DNA from: Acidobacteriota bacterium
GTDB lineage: Bacteria; Acidobacteriota; Terriglobia; Terriglobales; Acidobacteriaceae
NCBI GenBank assembly: GCA_021779695.1
Contig: JAJYAE010000168.1
Span: 1 to 9,340, forward strand
DNA: 9,340 bases
Reading direction: 5' to 3'
Below the pieces are notes generated by a model. It made no database searches. It saw only the letters and a program-made list of their open reading frames with translations, and was not told the origin of the DNA. How positions within the stretch are numbered: the stretch's first letter is position 1; each line of letters begins with the position of its first letter. A program made the translations under genes and the position numbers. This document shows, piece after piece, positions 1 to 5,924 of the stretch.

Positions 1-862
1 GATCGCGGAAGTCCTGGCGACGGGCGACTTCTGCGGAGTCGAGATGCGCGACGCGGCGAGCCTCGGCGAGGACGTTCTCAGGAAAGATGCGCGGGAGCTG
101 ATGCTTGCGGATCATCATCTCCACGTCGACGCCGAAGTCGTCGGGGTGGCCGAGGACTTCAATCACGCGGCCTTCCGCGGGCTTGAAGGGCGTGGGCCAG
201 CGGGTGATTTCGACATCGACGACGAGGCCCTCGGGGCCCTCCGGGCTTCCAGGTTTTGGACGAGAGGATGCTTCGCGGCCCAGGACGCGATGCGGGGTGG
301 CGGCGGGTGTGGGCGAGGGAAACTCTGCGCCGGGCGGGATGACGATGGGCTGGCTCATGCGCTCGTCGAAGGGAAGCACGACATTGGCCGGATAGCGCTG
401 GCCGCGCGCGTAGTGAAAGACGCCGACGACGGTGGAGTTGCGGCGCTCGAGGATGCGGGCGATGCGGCCGCTGGGACGGCCATCGGCGCGGGGCGGGTCA
501 AGCTCGACGAGGACCTGATCGCCCTGCATGGCGCCGGCGAGCTCGCCGGGAGGAATGAAGATGTCGTCGGTTGGCGCAGAGGCCTGGCGCGCGTTGGGGC
601 GGACAAAGCCGTAGCCGTCGCGGTGGAGATCGAGGCGTCCGGCGATGAGGTTGTCGCGCGTGCCGGAGGCAGGACGCGGAATGGACCATGTGTCGCGGTC
701 GGGCTTGGCGAGCTGGCCGCGCGCGGTGAGGCGGGCGAGCTGCTCGAGGAGCAGGCGGCGCTCGCGCCCGCCGCCGAGGCCCAGCTCGCGGATGAGCTGC
801 TTGTAGCCGGATTTGCCGCCGGGTGAGCGGGCGATGCGGGTGACGAGGTCTTTATCCGTCAT
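1..862 (-). CDS. rnr: Ribonuclease R, N-terminal part (3' end off the left edge)
   Basis: RNase R is a processive 3'-5' exoribonuclease that degrades structured RNA in the cytoplasm. The minus strand is open from an ATG at 862-860 to the window edge, giving 287 residues without a stop. Residues about 1-60 resemble the winged-helix domain that precedes RNB enzymes. Residues 82-120 (GYGFVRP, then DDIFIPPGEL and GDQVLVEL) match the first cold-shock/OB domain. Residues 212-265 (LGHPDDFGVDVEMMIRKHQL, then PRIFPENVL) match the linker and second OB region just before the catalytic RNB domain, which lies outside the window. A Pro- and Ser-rich insert sits near residues 180-212. Codons end mostly in C, unlike the G-ending plus-strand genes. 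No clear Shine-Dalgarno precedes the ATG. The start fits the family N-terminus. RNase II is less likely because of the N-terminal winged helix. Confidence 0.86.
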   Translation of the reverse strand, partial: MTDKDLVTRIARSPGGKSGYKQLIRELGLGGGRERRLLLEQLARLTARGQLAKPDRDTWSIPRPASGTRDNLIAGRLDLHRDGYGFVRPNARQASAPTDDIFIPPGELAGAMQGDQVLVELDPPRADGRPSGRIARILERRNSTVVGVFHYARGQRYPANVVLPFDERMSQPIVIPPGAEFPSPTPAATPHRVLGREASSRPKPGSPEGPEGLVVDVEITRWPTPFKPAEGRVIEVLGHPDDFGVDVEMMIRKHQLPRIFPENVLAEARRVAHLDSAEVARRQDFRD

Positions 863-939
863 AGATTAAGAGTAGGCCAAGGCGCGGGAGTATGCTGATC
901 CCTTCGCAGTCTTTGCGTACGGAGAAGGAAGAAATCGTT
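863..939. promoter_or_regulatory. Divergent intergenic region between rnr and the acetyltransferase gene
   Basis: This 77-nt gap must hold the start signals of both divergent genes, or at least the acetyltransferase leader. The only clear signal is a purine-rich Shine-Dalgarno (GGAGAAGGAAG, 921-931) for the plus-strand gene. I see no convincing -35/-10 pair in either direction. The regulatory label follows from gene orientation, not from a recognised site. Confidence 0.35.
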
Positions 940-1500
940 ATGTCGAAGCAGGGATTCCCAGAGAGGATGGATTCCGAGCGGCTGATTCTGCGGCGCTATC
1001 ACCTGCACGACGCGCGTGGGGTGCTGGAGCTGGTGGAGCGGAACCGGAATTTGCTGCTGCGGGAGTTTGAGCAGCAGGCCCAGTTGCGGGATGCAGACGG
1101 AGCGCGCCGCTTTATTGCGGAAAAGCAGGGGCAGTGGGAAAAGGGCAAGGCATTTTGCTATGGGATCTGGCCGAAGGAGGGCAGCGGACCCATTGGGCAG
1201 ATCCAGGTGAAGAATATCGATTGGAAGGTTCCCGCCGCAGAGCTTAGCTACTTCATTGATGCGTCACTGCACCGGCAAGGACTGGCGAGCGAAAGCATCC
1301 GGCGCGTGATGGCCATGATGCTGGACGAACTGGGATTCCTGAGGCTGTTTGTGCGAGTCTTACCCTCAAACCAGGCGAGCCTGGCACTTGCGCTGAAGCT
1401 CGGGTTTCGAGATGAGGGGCTCCATCGGCTTGCATTTCGCTGTGGCCTGGGTGAATTGCACGATGTGCACCATCTCGCACTGACACGGACGACAACCTGA
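940..1500 (+). CDS. GNAT-family N-acetyltransferase (RimJ/RimL-like)
   Basis: Probable cytoplasmic acetyl-CoA-dependent N-acetyltransferase of 186 residues, the usual size for the RimJ/RimL (Acetyltransf_3) type. It opens with the family signature SERLILRRY (12-20). The acetyl-CoA pyrophosphate loop is HRQGLASESI (111-120), close to the Q/R-x-x-G-x-G/A consensus but with His in the first position. It is followed by helix residues up to LGFLRLFVRV (131-140) and the typical N144-x-x-S147 then KLGF (153-156) near the C-terminus. I chose the ATG at 940 over an in-frame ATG at 892 because GGAGAAGGAAG (921-931) lies at proper spacing and family homology begins just after it. The substrate cannot be read from sequence: it could be a ribosomal protein N-terminus, an antibiotic or a small amine. 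It is divergent from rnr and has no operon partner. Confidence 0.85.
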   Translation: MSKQGFPERMDSERLILRRYHLHDARGVLELVERNRNLLLREFEQQAQLRDADGARRFIAEKQGQWEKGKAFCYGIWPKEGSGPIGQIQVKNIDWKVPAAELSYFIDASLHRQGLASESIRRVMAMMLDELGFLRLFVRVLPSNQASLALALKLGFRDEGLHRLAFRCGLGELHDVHHLALTRTTT

Positions 1501-1688
1501 TTGTCCTCGGCAATCATGCTGTCGATCTCGAAGCAGCCAGGCATGCCATTTCGTCTGTCATGGGAGCGAGCAAGGTTCTTGCTATTTCTGTCTTTCCTCA
1601 GTCGATTTCAGACCACCTTGTGGAGCCCGGAGTTGTCCACACTCCGTCGCTTGCCCACTGGTCCAGCCAATTCACCTCACCCGTGAGC

Positions 1689-1814
1689 ATGCGTTTAACA
1701 AGCAAATTTCTCTCCGTTGTCGCGCTCGCGCTTGCCTCCTTCGGGGCTCTATTGAATTCGAGCAAGAAGTCTTTCTCCCGATGTGCCACCCCTGCACTCC
1801 TGATGCGTCGCTGA
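1689..1814 (+). pseudogene. Short frame with a signal-peptide-like start; possible gene remnant
   Basis: A 41-codon frame starts MRLTSKFLSVVALALASFGA, with a basic n-region followed by a hydrophobic stretch of about 12 residues, as in a Sec signal peptide. After about residue 22 it becomes an undistinguished Ser/Lys/Arg-rich tail and stops at 1812-1814. No good Shine-Dalgarno precedes the ATG (CCGTGAGC only). A hairpin follows the stop (1817-1832). It may be the 5' remnant of an exported-protein gene interrupted by a deletion, or chance. I recognise no family. The minus strand is open across the same bases, which weakens both readings. Confidence 0.2.
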
Positions 1815-1816
1815 GG

Positions 1817-1832
1817 CTTCGGTCTTCCGAAG
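1817..1832. repeat. Small perfect hairpin (6-bp stem)
   Basis: CTTCGG (1817-1822), loop TCTT, CCGAAG (1827-1832) form a perfect 6-bp stem directly after the stop of the short frame at 1689-1814. No T-tract follows, so a Rho-independent terminator is not supported. Its role is unknown. Confidence 0.3.
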
Positions 1833-2156
1833 ATGAATAGGAGGATGCCGTAGTGCATAGCTATCAACGATGGTTGCAGGCGGGCCGGGATGAATCTCCT
1901 AAGCGGCTTGTCTGAGCGCAGTGGCGCGCTTGTGTCTTGCCCCATGGCGCTTGCCATGCCGTGGGCGAGTCCTTTAGGGTGGTGCTCTCCCAGGTTGGCG
2001 GGGTCCCCTCGTACGACAGGAACAATCGGAAGCTTCGCCGCGCGGGCAGCGGCCGCGCGCACGAGCCATCGGACGGGGTCTGCTGGCTGGGCTAGATGCA
2101 GGCGGCCCGGTGTTCGGTGGGACATTTCAGGAACAATCGCAACAGATGGAGGGAAC

Positions 2157-2696
2157 ATGCGGATTGCAGCGATGGCATTGGCGGTGATGGCGCTGGCAGG
2201 CAGCGCCGCGGTGGCACAGGAGCCGGAGCATGGCTCCATCGACACGCTGATTCAGGAAGCGAAGGCGGCGTACGGGATGCAGAAGACGTTCATCCTTGGG
2301 GCGGCCGACGCGATGCCCGAGGCAGATTACAGCTTCAAGCCGACCCCGGAGATTCGCTCCTATGGCGAGCTCTTCGAGCATGTGGCGCAGGCGCAGCAGA
2401 TGGTGTGCGCCATGATTGCCGGAAAGACGCCGACGCCGCCTGCGGCAGGGGCGGCGACGAAGGCGGCCATTGTGGCGGAGCTGAAGGCGTCGTTTGACAC
2501 GTGCGACGCGGCGAATGCGACGGTGACGGCGGCGAATGCGCTGGATGTGGTGGGAAAGGGGTTTTTCCATGGCACGCGCGTGGGGCTGATTGAGAAGAAT
2601 GCCGCGCATGACAACGAGATGTACGGAACCATGTCCGTCTATCTGCGGCTGAAGGGGGTTGTGCCCCCGTCGACCGCGGCGCGCATGAAGAAGTAG
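2157..2696 (+). CDS. Exported DinB-like four-helix protein
   Basis: Predicted periplasmic or secreted protein of 179 residues in the DinB/YfiT-like superfamily, whose members are metal-binding helical bundles often related to thiol transferases. I infer no specific reaction. Residues 1-20 form a Sec signal peptide (MRIAAMALAVMALAGSAAVA) with a likely cleavage before QEPEH. The mature part has the usual order: an N-terminal helix, SYGELFEHVAQAQ (68-80) with the first putative ligand H75, and the C-terminal HDNEMYGTMSVYLRLKG (151-167) followed by VVPPS. In homologues I remember, the last motif reads H-x-x-E-H-Y-G, so the third ligand His is Met155 here. C84 and C116 are the only cysteines in the mature part. 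I chose the ATG at 2157 because GGAGGG (2148-2153) precedes it and the signal peptide starts there; the frame is open further upstream but that stretch is not protein-like. It is convergent with the YwiC-like gene. Confidence 0.78.
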   Translation: MRIAAMALAVMALAGSAAVAQEPEHGSIDTLIQEAKAAYGMQKTFILGAADAMPEADYSFKPTPEIRSYGELFEHVAQAQQMVCAMIAGKTPTPPAAGAATKAAIVAELKASFDTCDAANATVTAANALDVVGKGFFHGTRVGLIEKNAAHDNEMYGTMSVYLRLKGVVPPSTAARMKK

Positions 2697-2717
2697 CGCC
2701 TGGCTGCGTGCGGCGCT
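2695..2717. terminator. Possible hairpin between convergent genes
   Basis: AGCGCC (2695-2700) and GGCGCT (2712-2717) can pair around an 11-nt loop, overlapping the stop codon of the DinB-like gene and lying 24 nt beyond the end of the convergent YwiC-like gene. The position suits a bidirectional terminator, but no T-tract follows on either strand. The 10-mer ACCAGAGGCC also occurs twice nearby (2726-2735 and 2743-2752). Confidence 0.25.
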
Positions 2718-2740
2718 CCGGCTTGACCAGAGGCCGGCCC

Positions 2741-3589
2741 CTACCAGAGGCCAGCGATGAGCAGGGCGGCGTAGACGCTGGAGAGCAGAAGCGCCTGCTG
2801 CCCGACGGACTGGAGCGGCATCTGGAGCGAGGCGGGGTTCTTCTGCCGCTGGAGGTCCCAGGCATAGCCCGCGGCGGCGAGCGCGAGAGCAAGCGCAATG
2901 GCGATGTGGCCCAGGGCGATGGCAGCGACGGCGGCGCAGAGAAGCACGGCTAAGGCGACCTGAGCCGCGCGGCGGAAGTGCGGGCTGGCGGCGGTGGCTT
3001 TGCGCAGGGCGATGCGGGCGTCGAGCCGGGCGTGGACGACGAGGATGCCGGCGGTGGCCTGCAAGGCGCTTAAGGCCCAGAACCACCCGCACCAGCGCGC
3101 GACGGAGCCCGTGGTGGCGAGGCATGTGGCGACGGAAGTCGAGGTGAGCGCGGCGGCACTGGCGATCTGGAAGAGCGTGGAGCGCTGGCGGTTCTTGAGA
3201 TTGATGAAGATGGCAAGGCAGCCAAAGGCGGCGACGCCCGCGCCGACGGCGAGAAAGGCCCGGAGCGGCCAGGTGGCGAAGAGGACCGCGACGCTGGCGA
3301 CAAGGACGGCGCTCCAGCCGATGAGCCAGCGCGCGGCGATGGGGGCTTCCGGGCTGGGCTTCTTCCACACAAACCACTGGCGCATGAGCAGGACGGCGGG
3401 GTCTTTGGCCGACATGGCGGCGAAAGCGGCGGCAAGGACCGCGAGCTCACCCCAATGCCACGTGCGGGCCAGGATGGCGACGGCGACGATGGGGGTGAGC
3501 AGCATGGCGGTGGCGCCGTGCTCGCGGGGGAGATAGAGCCTGGTGCGCGGCGGTGCCGTGGCCGGGATTGCTTGCGCGAGGGTGTGCAT
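2741..3589 (-). CDS. YwiC-like integral membrane protein
   Basis: A 282-residue hydrophobic protein of the YwiC-like family (named after Bacillus subtilis YwiC), whose biochemical role is not established to my knowledge. The hallmark is LPREHGATAMLLTP (20-33), matching the conserved P-K/R-E-H-G-A-x-A-M-L start of these proteins. Next come S60-A-K-D-P and a basic loop at 68-78, then hydrophobic segments at about 28-41, 46-60, 89-106, 109-129, 142-158, 167-185, 208-240 and 263-281. These suggest 8-9 membrane spans with short basic loops such as INLKNRQRS (129-137). The ATG at 3589 is preceded by a modest AGAGG, and the Pro/Arg-rich 19-residue N-terminal tail is plausible for a cytosolic end. 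It stands alone on the minus strand, convergent with the DinB-like gene, and uses mostly C-ending codons like rnr. Confidence 0.75.
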   Translation of the reverse strand: MHTLAQAIPATAPPRTRLYLPREHGATAMLLTPIVAVAILARTWHWGELAVLAAAFAAMSAKDPAVLLMRQWFVWKKPSPEAPIAARWLIGWSAVLVASVAVLFATWPLRAFLAVGAGVAAFGCLAIFINLKNRQRSTLFQIASAAALTSTSVATCLATTGSVARWCGWFWALSALQATAGILVVHARLDARIALRKATAASPHFRRAAQVALAVLLCAAVAAIALGHIAIALALALAAAGYAWDLQRQKNPASLQMPLQSVGQQALLLSSVYAALLIAGLW

Positions 3590-3876
3590 GCCTGCCTCTC
3601 AGAGCCGGAGGCGCGGCTGGATACTGCGGGCGCTTCCGATGAGTTGAGGATAGGAGGACGGTTAAGGCTGGTGCAGCGACTTACGTCACAGGAGTTGGGC
3701 GGGGGAATGAGGCTGTTTGACGATTGCAAACAATGCACTAAGTGCCGTGCCAACAGGTCCGTAATCTCCAGACGCCATCCGGGCACAACGTTCCGGGATT
3801 CCGCGAGGTGTGGGCAAATGGAGATTCTTCGAGGCAAGGAGAATTCCTCCAAGACTACGCCTTATAATCGTGCGCA
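3590..3876. promoter_or_regulatory. Divergent intergenic region, YwiC-like gene and retropepsin-like gene
   Basis: 287 nt without a gene. It must serve the YwiC-like gene (minus strand, Shine-Dalgarno-like AGAGG next to 3590) and the retropepsin-like gene (plus strand). The only strong promoter element is TATAAT at 3863-3868. A TTGACG at 3717-3722 lacks a matching -10 at normal spacing. The open plus-strand frame that crosses this gap has no family signature and is not called. Confidence 0.4.
3863..3868 (+). promoter_or_regulatory. Consensus -10 box (TATAAT), 8 nt before the start codon
   Basis: TATAAT matches the sigma-70 -10 consensus exactly in an otherwise GC-rich region. Initiation 6-8 nt downstream would fall at about 3875-3877, on or next to the ATG at 3877, and there is no Shine-Dalgarno between. 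The expected transcript is therefore leaderless or nearly so. No recognisable -35 hexamer is found at 16-18 nt spacing, which limits confidence. Confidence 0.5.
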
Positions 3877-5103
3877 ATGTTCACGCACCGCTTTCTGATT
3901 TCGGTTGTCTTGATGAGTCTTGCGTGTGACTCGCTTTCGGCTCAGAATATTCCCGATTCCTGTGGAGTACGTGACTGGTTTCGATTGCGCGAGAAGGTGG
4001 CTCAGGGAGGTAGTTCTCTTCTTTGCACGGGTGTAGTGGATGTCGCATTTGAACACCGCAGTGAGGCCGAACGCGAACTGAAAGAAGTCATTCGAAAGGC
4101 GCCGCAAAGCGACGACGCTCTCGATGCCCATCGGACACTTGTTTCTCTGTATTTTCGGCACGGGCAGTATCGAGAAGCCCTCGCGCAAACGGAGCAGGGA
4201 CTGCTCGAGAAGCCAGACGCCAAGGATTTGAAAGAACTCCGTTCGATGCTTACCGTGTTGGCCGGCTTTCGGGATTTGCGGGTCGCCCACAGCGCACGAT
4301 CCGCGGTGCAAGCAGAAACCATAGGCGATGATCTCGTGGTTCCTATAACAATTCATAAGGCCTCCGCGGATTACGGACTGGACACTGGCGCGAATATCTC
4401 CATCATGAGCGAGTCCGAGGCGAAGCGGCTTGGACTTACGGTTCATGAGACCGCTACGAAAATGAGCGACATAGGCGGGACTCCAAGCGTGATCCGCCTT
4501 GCAGAGGCTCCCGAACTTTGGATCGGAGGCGCTCATCTGAGGAACGTGGCCTTTGCTGTTTTCCCGGACGGCAATGAGCCTTTCGTCGATCTGCCCAGCG
4601 GTCACAGAGGCATACTCGGGATTCCAGTGCTTCTGGCTCTCGGCTCGCTTCGATTGGAAAAGAAGAGTCGCATCGTTGTTGGCCCTGCGCAAGCGACGGC
4701 GGCCGAACGATCGCTTCCGCTTGCTTTTGACGGTCAAAATCCGTTAATACAGATAGTTTTTCGTGGAAAGCCGCTCACCTTCACCCTCGACACCGGCGCC
4801 GACACTACGGATCTATATGAGCCGTTTGCCGATGCGTTTCCCGCCCTGATGCAGACAGGGCAACATGAGCAGAAAAAGTTGACGGGAGTGTCGGGAAGCT
4901 CGTTCCAGCAATCCATCGTGGTGCCTTCGATCCGCTTTGCGCTTGCGCAGGGCGTTGAAGTGAATCTTGCGCCGGCCGTCGTCATTCTCCACACGACCAC
5001 CGATTCAAGCAAATGGACTGCTGGCAACTTCGGAGTTGATCTGCTTGACCAAGCCCTTCCAGTAACAATCGATTTCCGCGCAATGCAGGTACGCTTTCCT
5101 TGA
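3877..5103 (+). CDS. Exported protein with two retropepsin-like aspartyl protease domains
   Basis: A 408-residue exported protein, probably an aspartic protease. Residues 1-22 form a signal peptide (MFTHRFLISVVLMSLACDSL, then SA|Q). Residues about 52-125 look like two or three TPR-type helical hairpins (AERELKEVIRKAPQSDDALD, LYFRHGQYREALAQTEQGLL). The first retropepsin-like domain has catalytic-type D169-T-G-A (YGLDTGANISIM), a Gly-Gly flap near 200 and the hydrophobic-Gly ILGIP (246-250). The second has D305-T-G-A (FTLDTGADTTDLY) and FGVDLL (385-390). Retropepsins work as dimers with one Asp-Thr-Gly per subunit, so a tandem pair could form one active site in a single chain. Two cysteines near the mature N-terminus (29, 50) could pair. 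The gene is less GC-rich, with mixed third bases, unlike prpC/prpD, which hints at separate origin. The start is set by the signal peptide and by TATAAT just upstream. Substrate unknown. Confidence 0.8.
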   Translation: MFTHRFLISVVLMSLACDSLSAQNIPDSCGVRDWFRLREKVAQGGSSLLCTGVVDVAFEHRSEAERELKEVIRKAPQSDDALDAHRTLVSLYFRHGQYREALAQTEQGLLEKPDAKDLKELRSMLTVLAGFRDLRVAHSARSAVQAETIGDDLVVPITIHKASADYGLDTGANISIMSESEAKRLGLTVHETATKMSDIGGTPSVIRLAEAPELWIGGAHLRNVAFAVFPDGNEPFVDLPSGHRGILGIPVLLALGSLRLEKKSRIVVGPAQATAAERSLPLAFDGQNPLIQIVFRGKPLTFTLDTGADTTDLYEPFADAFPALMQTGQHEQKKLTGVSGSSFQQSIVVPSIRFALAQGVEVNLAPAVVILHTTTDSSKWTAGNFGVDLLDQALPVTIDFRAMQVRFP

Positions 5104-5209
5104 GACTGGGAGCTATCGTTGCGCGGCGTTTTGGCCGACACCGGGCTGTGAGCAGGTGACCGCCTATCTGAACATTGAGCATTTGCGGAATGGCGGAGTG
5201 CGCTCAAGA

Positions 5210-5249
5210 GCAACTGCAGATCCTTCGGCTTTGCCTCAGGATGACAGCT
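5210..5249 (+). repeat. Dispersed hairpin repeat, copy 1
   Basis: This copy begins GCAACTGCAG and ends GGATGACAGCT, with one change from copy 3 in the core (CTTT for CTTC). The core can fold as ATCCT / AGGAT with an inner GGC / GCC stem around a 3-nt loop. Beyond the core it shares GTGGAGGGG with copy 3, so those two are alike over a longer distance than copy 2. It is a REP-like intergenic repeat; from memory, similar sequences are abundant in Acidobacteriota and other genomes. Confidence 0.75.
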
Positions 5250-5347
5250 TCGTGGAGGGGGCTGGCGATGCGGTCGGCTCACCGGGCACTGGGCGTGTGG
5301 GCAACTGAGTGAAGGGCCCTTTGCAGCCGCACGTCTTGCGACTCTGT

Positions 5348-5357
5348 GCAACTGCAG
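5348..5357 (+). repeat. Partial or diverged repeat start (GCAACTGCAG)
   Basis: GCAACTGCAG is the same 10-mer that begins the three full repeats, but the following bases (GTCTTGTGACTCC...) differ. They can still form a CTTG / CAAG stem closing around a GC-rich centre, so this may be a related repeat subtype with the same left end. A near copy of the following motif, GTCTTGCGACTC, lies just upstream at 5333-5344. Confidence 0.35.
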
Positions 5358-5505
5358 GTCTTGTGACTCCGCTGCGCTGTGGTCAAGAAGCCAAGGGCCG
5401 ATGCGGAGGTTGGGGGATTAGTGCGATGCACGGCAATGCATGCTGTTGGCCGACATGGATTAACTGCGCGACCTTTCGATGACCTTGCTGAACCTCCGTG
5501 TGGGT

Positions 5506-5547
5506 TGTCATCCTGAGGCGAAGCCGAAGGATCTGCAGTTGCCTTTC
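5506..5547 (-). repeat. Dispersed hairpin repeat, copy 2 (left inverted arm)
   Basis: Read on the minus strand it starts GAAAGGCAACTGCAG and ends CAGGATGACA, identical over 42 nt to copy 3 in opposite orientation. It abuts the end of the GIY-YIG frame, whose stop codon TGA overlaps the repeat's first two bases. Beyond GATGACA the similarity to copies 1 and 3 is lost. Confidence 0.85.
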
Positions 5548-5892
5548 AGGAATTCATCCGGTCCTGCGCGCGGAGATAATCCGCAGGCTCGCGGTCGTAC
5601 CATTCGCGGCTGAGATCGATCCAGGCAGGATTCGTTGATTCGATGAGCGCGATCTTTTTGGATCGTCTCCATCCTTTCAATTCCTTTTCCCGCGCAATCG
5701 CATTCTGCACCGACTGGTGGCGCTCGAACCAGACGAGACGATCGCAGTTATAGCGTGCTGTGAATCCGGCGTGCTCTTTCCTTTGTGCTGGAAGGCGCGC
5801 TTGTGCAGGTCGCTGGTTACGCCAACGTACAGGGTGCGGCTGCGGCTGGCCATGATGTAGGTTAAGTAACTGCGTTCCTGCATGGGAATCAT
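5546..5892 (-). pseudogene. GIY-YIG endonuclease family gene with a frameshift
   Basis: A small single-domain GIY-YIG nuclease (COG2827/UPF0213-like), a fold that cuts DNA through a Tyr/Arg/Glu metal-dependent site. The N-terminal part, starting at ATG 5892, reads SYLTYIMASRSRTLYVGVTS then DLHKRAFQHKGK. TYI and YVG stand for the GIY and YIG motifs, and the Arg of HKR is the expected catalytic Arg. Near 5775-5784 the frame breaks: homology resumes in another frame with KEHAGFTARYNCDRLVWFER, then AIAREKELKGW (with the expected Glu), KKIALIESTNPAW and DLSREW, stopping at 5546. One missing base in the run AAAGGAAAG (minus strand) would explain it. Joined, it would be about 115 residues, normal for the family. 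No Shine-Dalgarno is seen. It sits between inverted repeats. The shift could be real decay or a sequencing error. Confidence 0.8.
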
Positions 5893-5924
5893 CGTACGCG
5901 GACGAGCCGGAACGAGGGTGTGAC

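Larger units (their letters stand above)
1501..2156. other. 656-nt stretch without a supportable gene
   Basis: Neither strand holds a convincing gene here. A minus-strand frame is open from 2245 (or an inner ATG at 2125) down to 1598, but it has no Shine-Dalgarno, uses many AGA, AGG, GGA, CTA and ATA codons unlike the neighbours, has no recognisable motif, and its longer form overlaps the exported DinB-like gene. The left half (about 1500-1900) is less GC-rich than the flanks, suggesting inserted or decayed DNA. Local structures are a signal-peptide-like short frame (1689-1814), a hairpin at 1817-1832, and a hairpin at 1943-1958 (CATGGC, loop GCTT, GCCATG). The last ~50 nt must contain the leader of the DinB-like gene. 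Confidence 0.5.
5104..5505. other. Gene-free, repeat-bearing intergenic stretch
   Basis: About 400 nt between the retropepsin-like gene and the GIY-YIG unit with no supportable gene. It holds one full copy of the GCAACTGCAG...GGATGACA repeat (5210-5249), a partial copy starting with GCAACTGCAG (5348-5357), a duplicated GTCTTGYGACTC motif (5333-5344 and 5358-5369), and the palindrome AAGGGCCCTT (5312-5321). No typical terminator with a T-tract is seen after the stop at 5103. The minus-strand open frame crossing this area contains the repeat and is not a gene. Confidence 0.5.

Noticed and set aside
44..826. Plus-strand 260-codon open frame
   Set aside because: It lies opposite the RNase R gene, whose domains are clearly readable on the minus strand. 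The plus frame is low-complexity Ala/Gly/Glu sequence with no family signature.
1890..2156. Upstream extension of the DinB-like gene
   Set aside because: It would bury the signal peptide 89 residues inside the protein and ignore the strong GGAGGG before the ATG at 2157.
1598..2245. Minus-strand 215-codon open frame
   Set aside because: No Shine-Dalgarno, codon use unlike the neighbours, no recognisable motif, and overlap with the signal peptide of the exported DinB-like gene. Kept only as an uncertainty in the 1501-2156 entry.
2127..3377. Minus-strand 416-codon open frame
   Set aside because: Arg/His/Pro-rich shadow frame covering parts of both the DinB-like and YwiC-like genes, with no family resemblance.
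3717..3745. TTGACG-based promoter upstream of the retropepsin-like gene
   Set aside because: No acceptable -10 box at 16-18 nt from the TTGACG; the TATAAT at 3863-3868 is a better candidate.
3862..4737. Minus-strand 291-codon open frame
   Set aside because: It lies opposite the retropepsin-like gene, whose signal peptide and two Asp-Thr-Gly domains are clear; the minus frame shows no motif.
4734..5351. Minus-strand 205-codon open frame
   Set aside because: It runs through the dispersed repeat (translating as CHPEAKPKDLQ) and the 3' end of the retropepsin-like gene, so it is a repeat-derived artefact.
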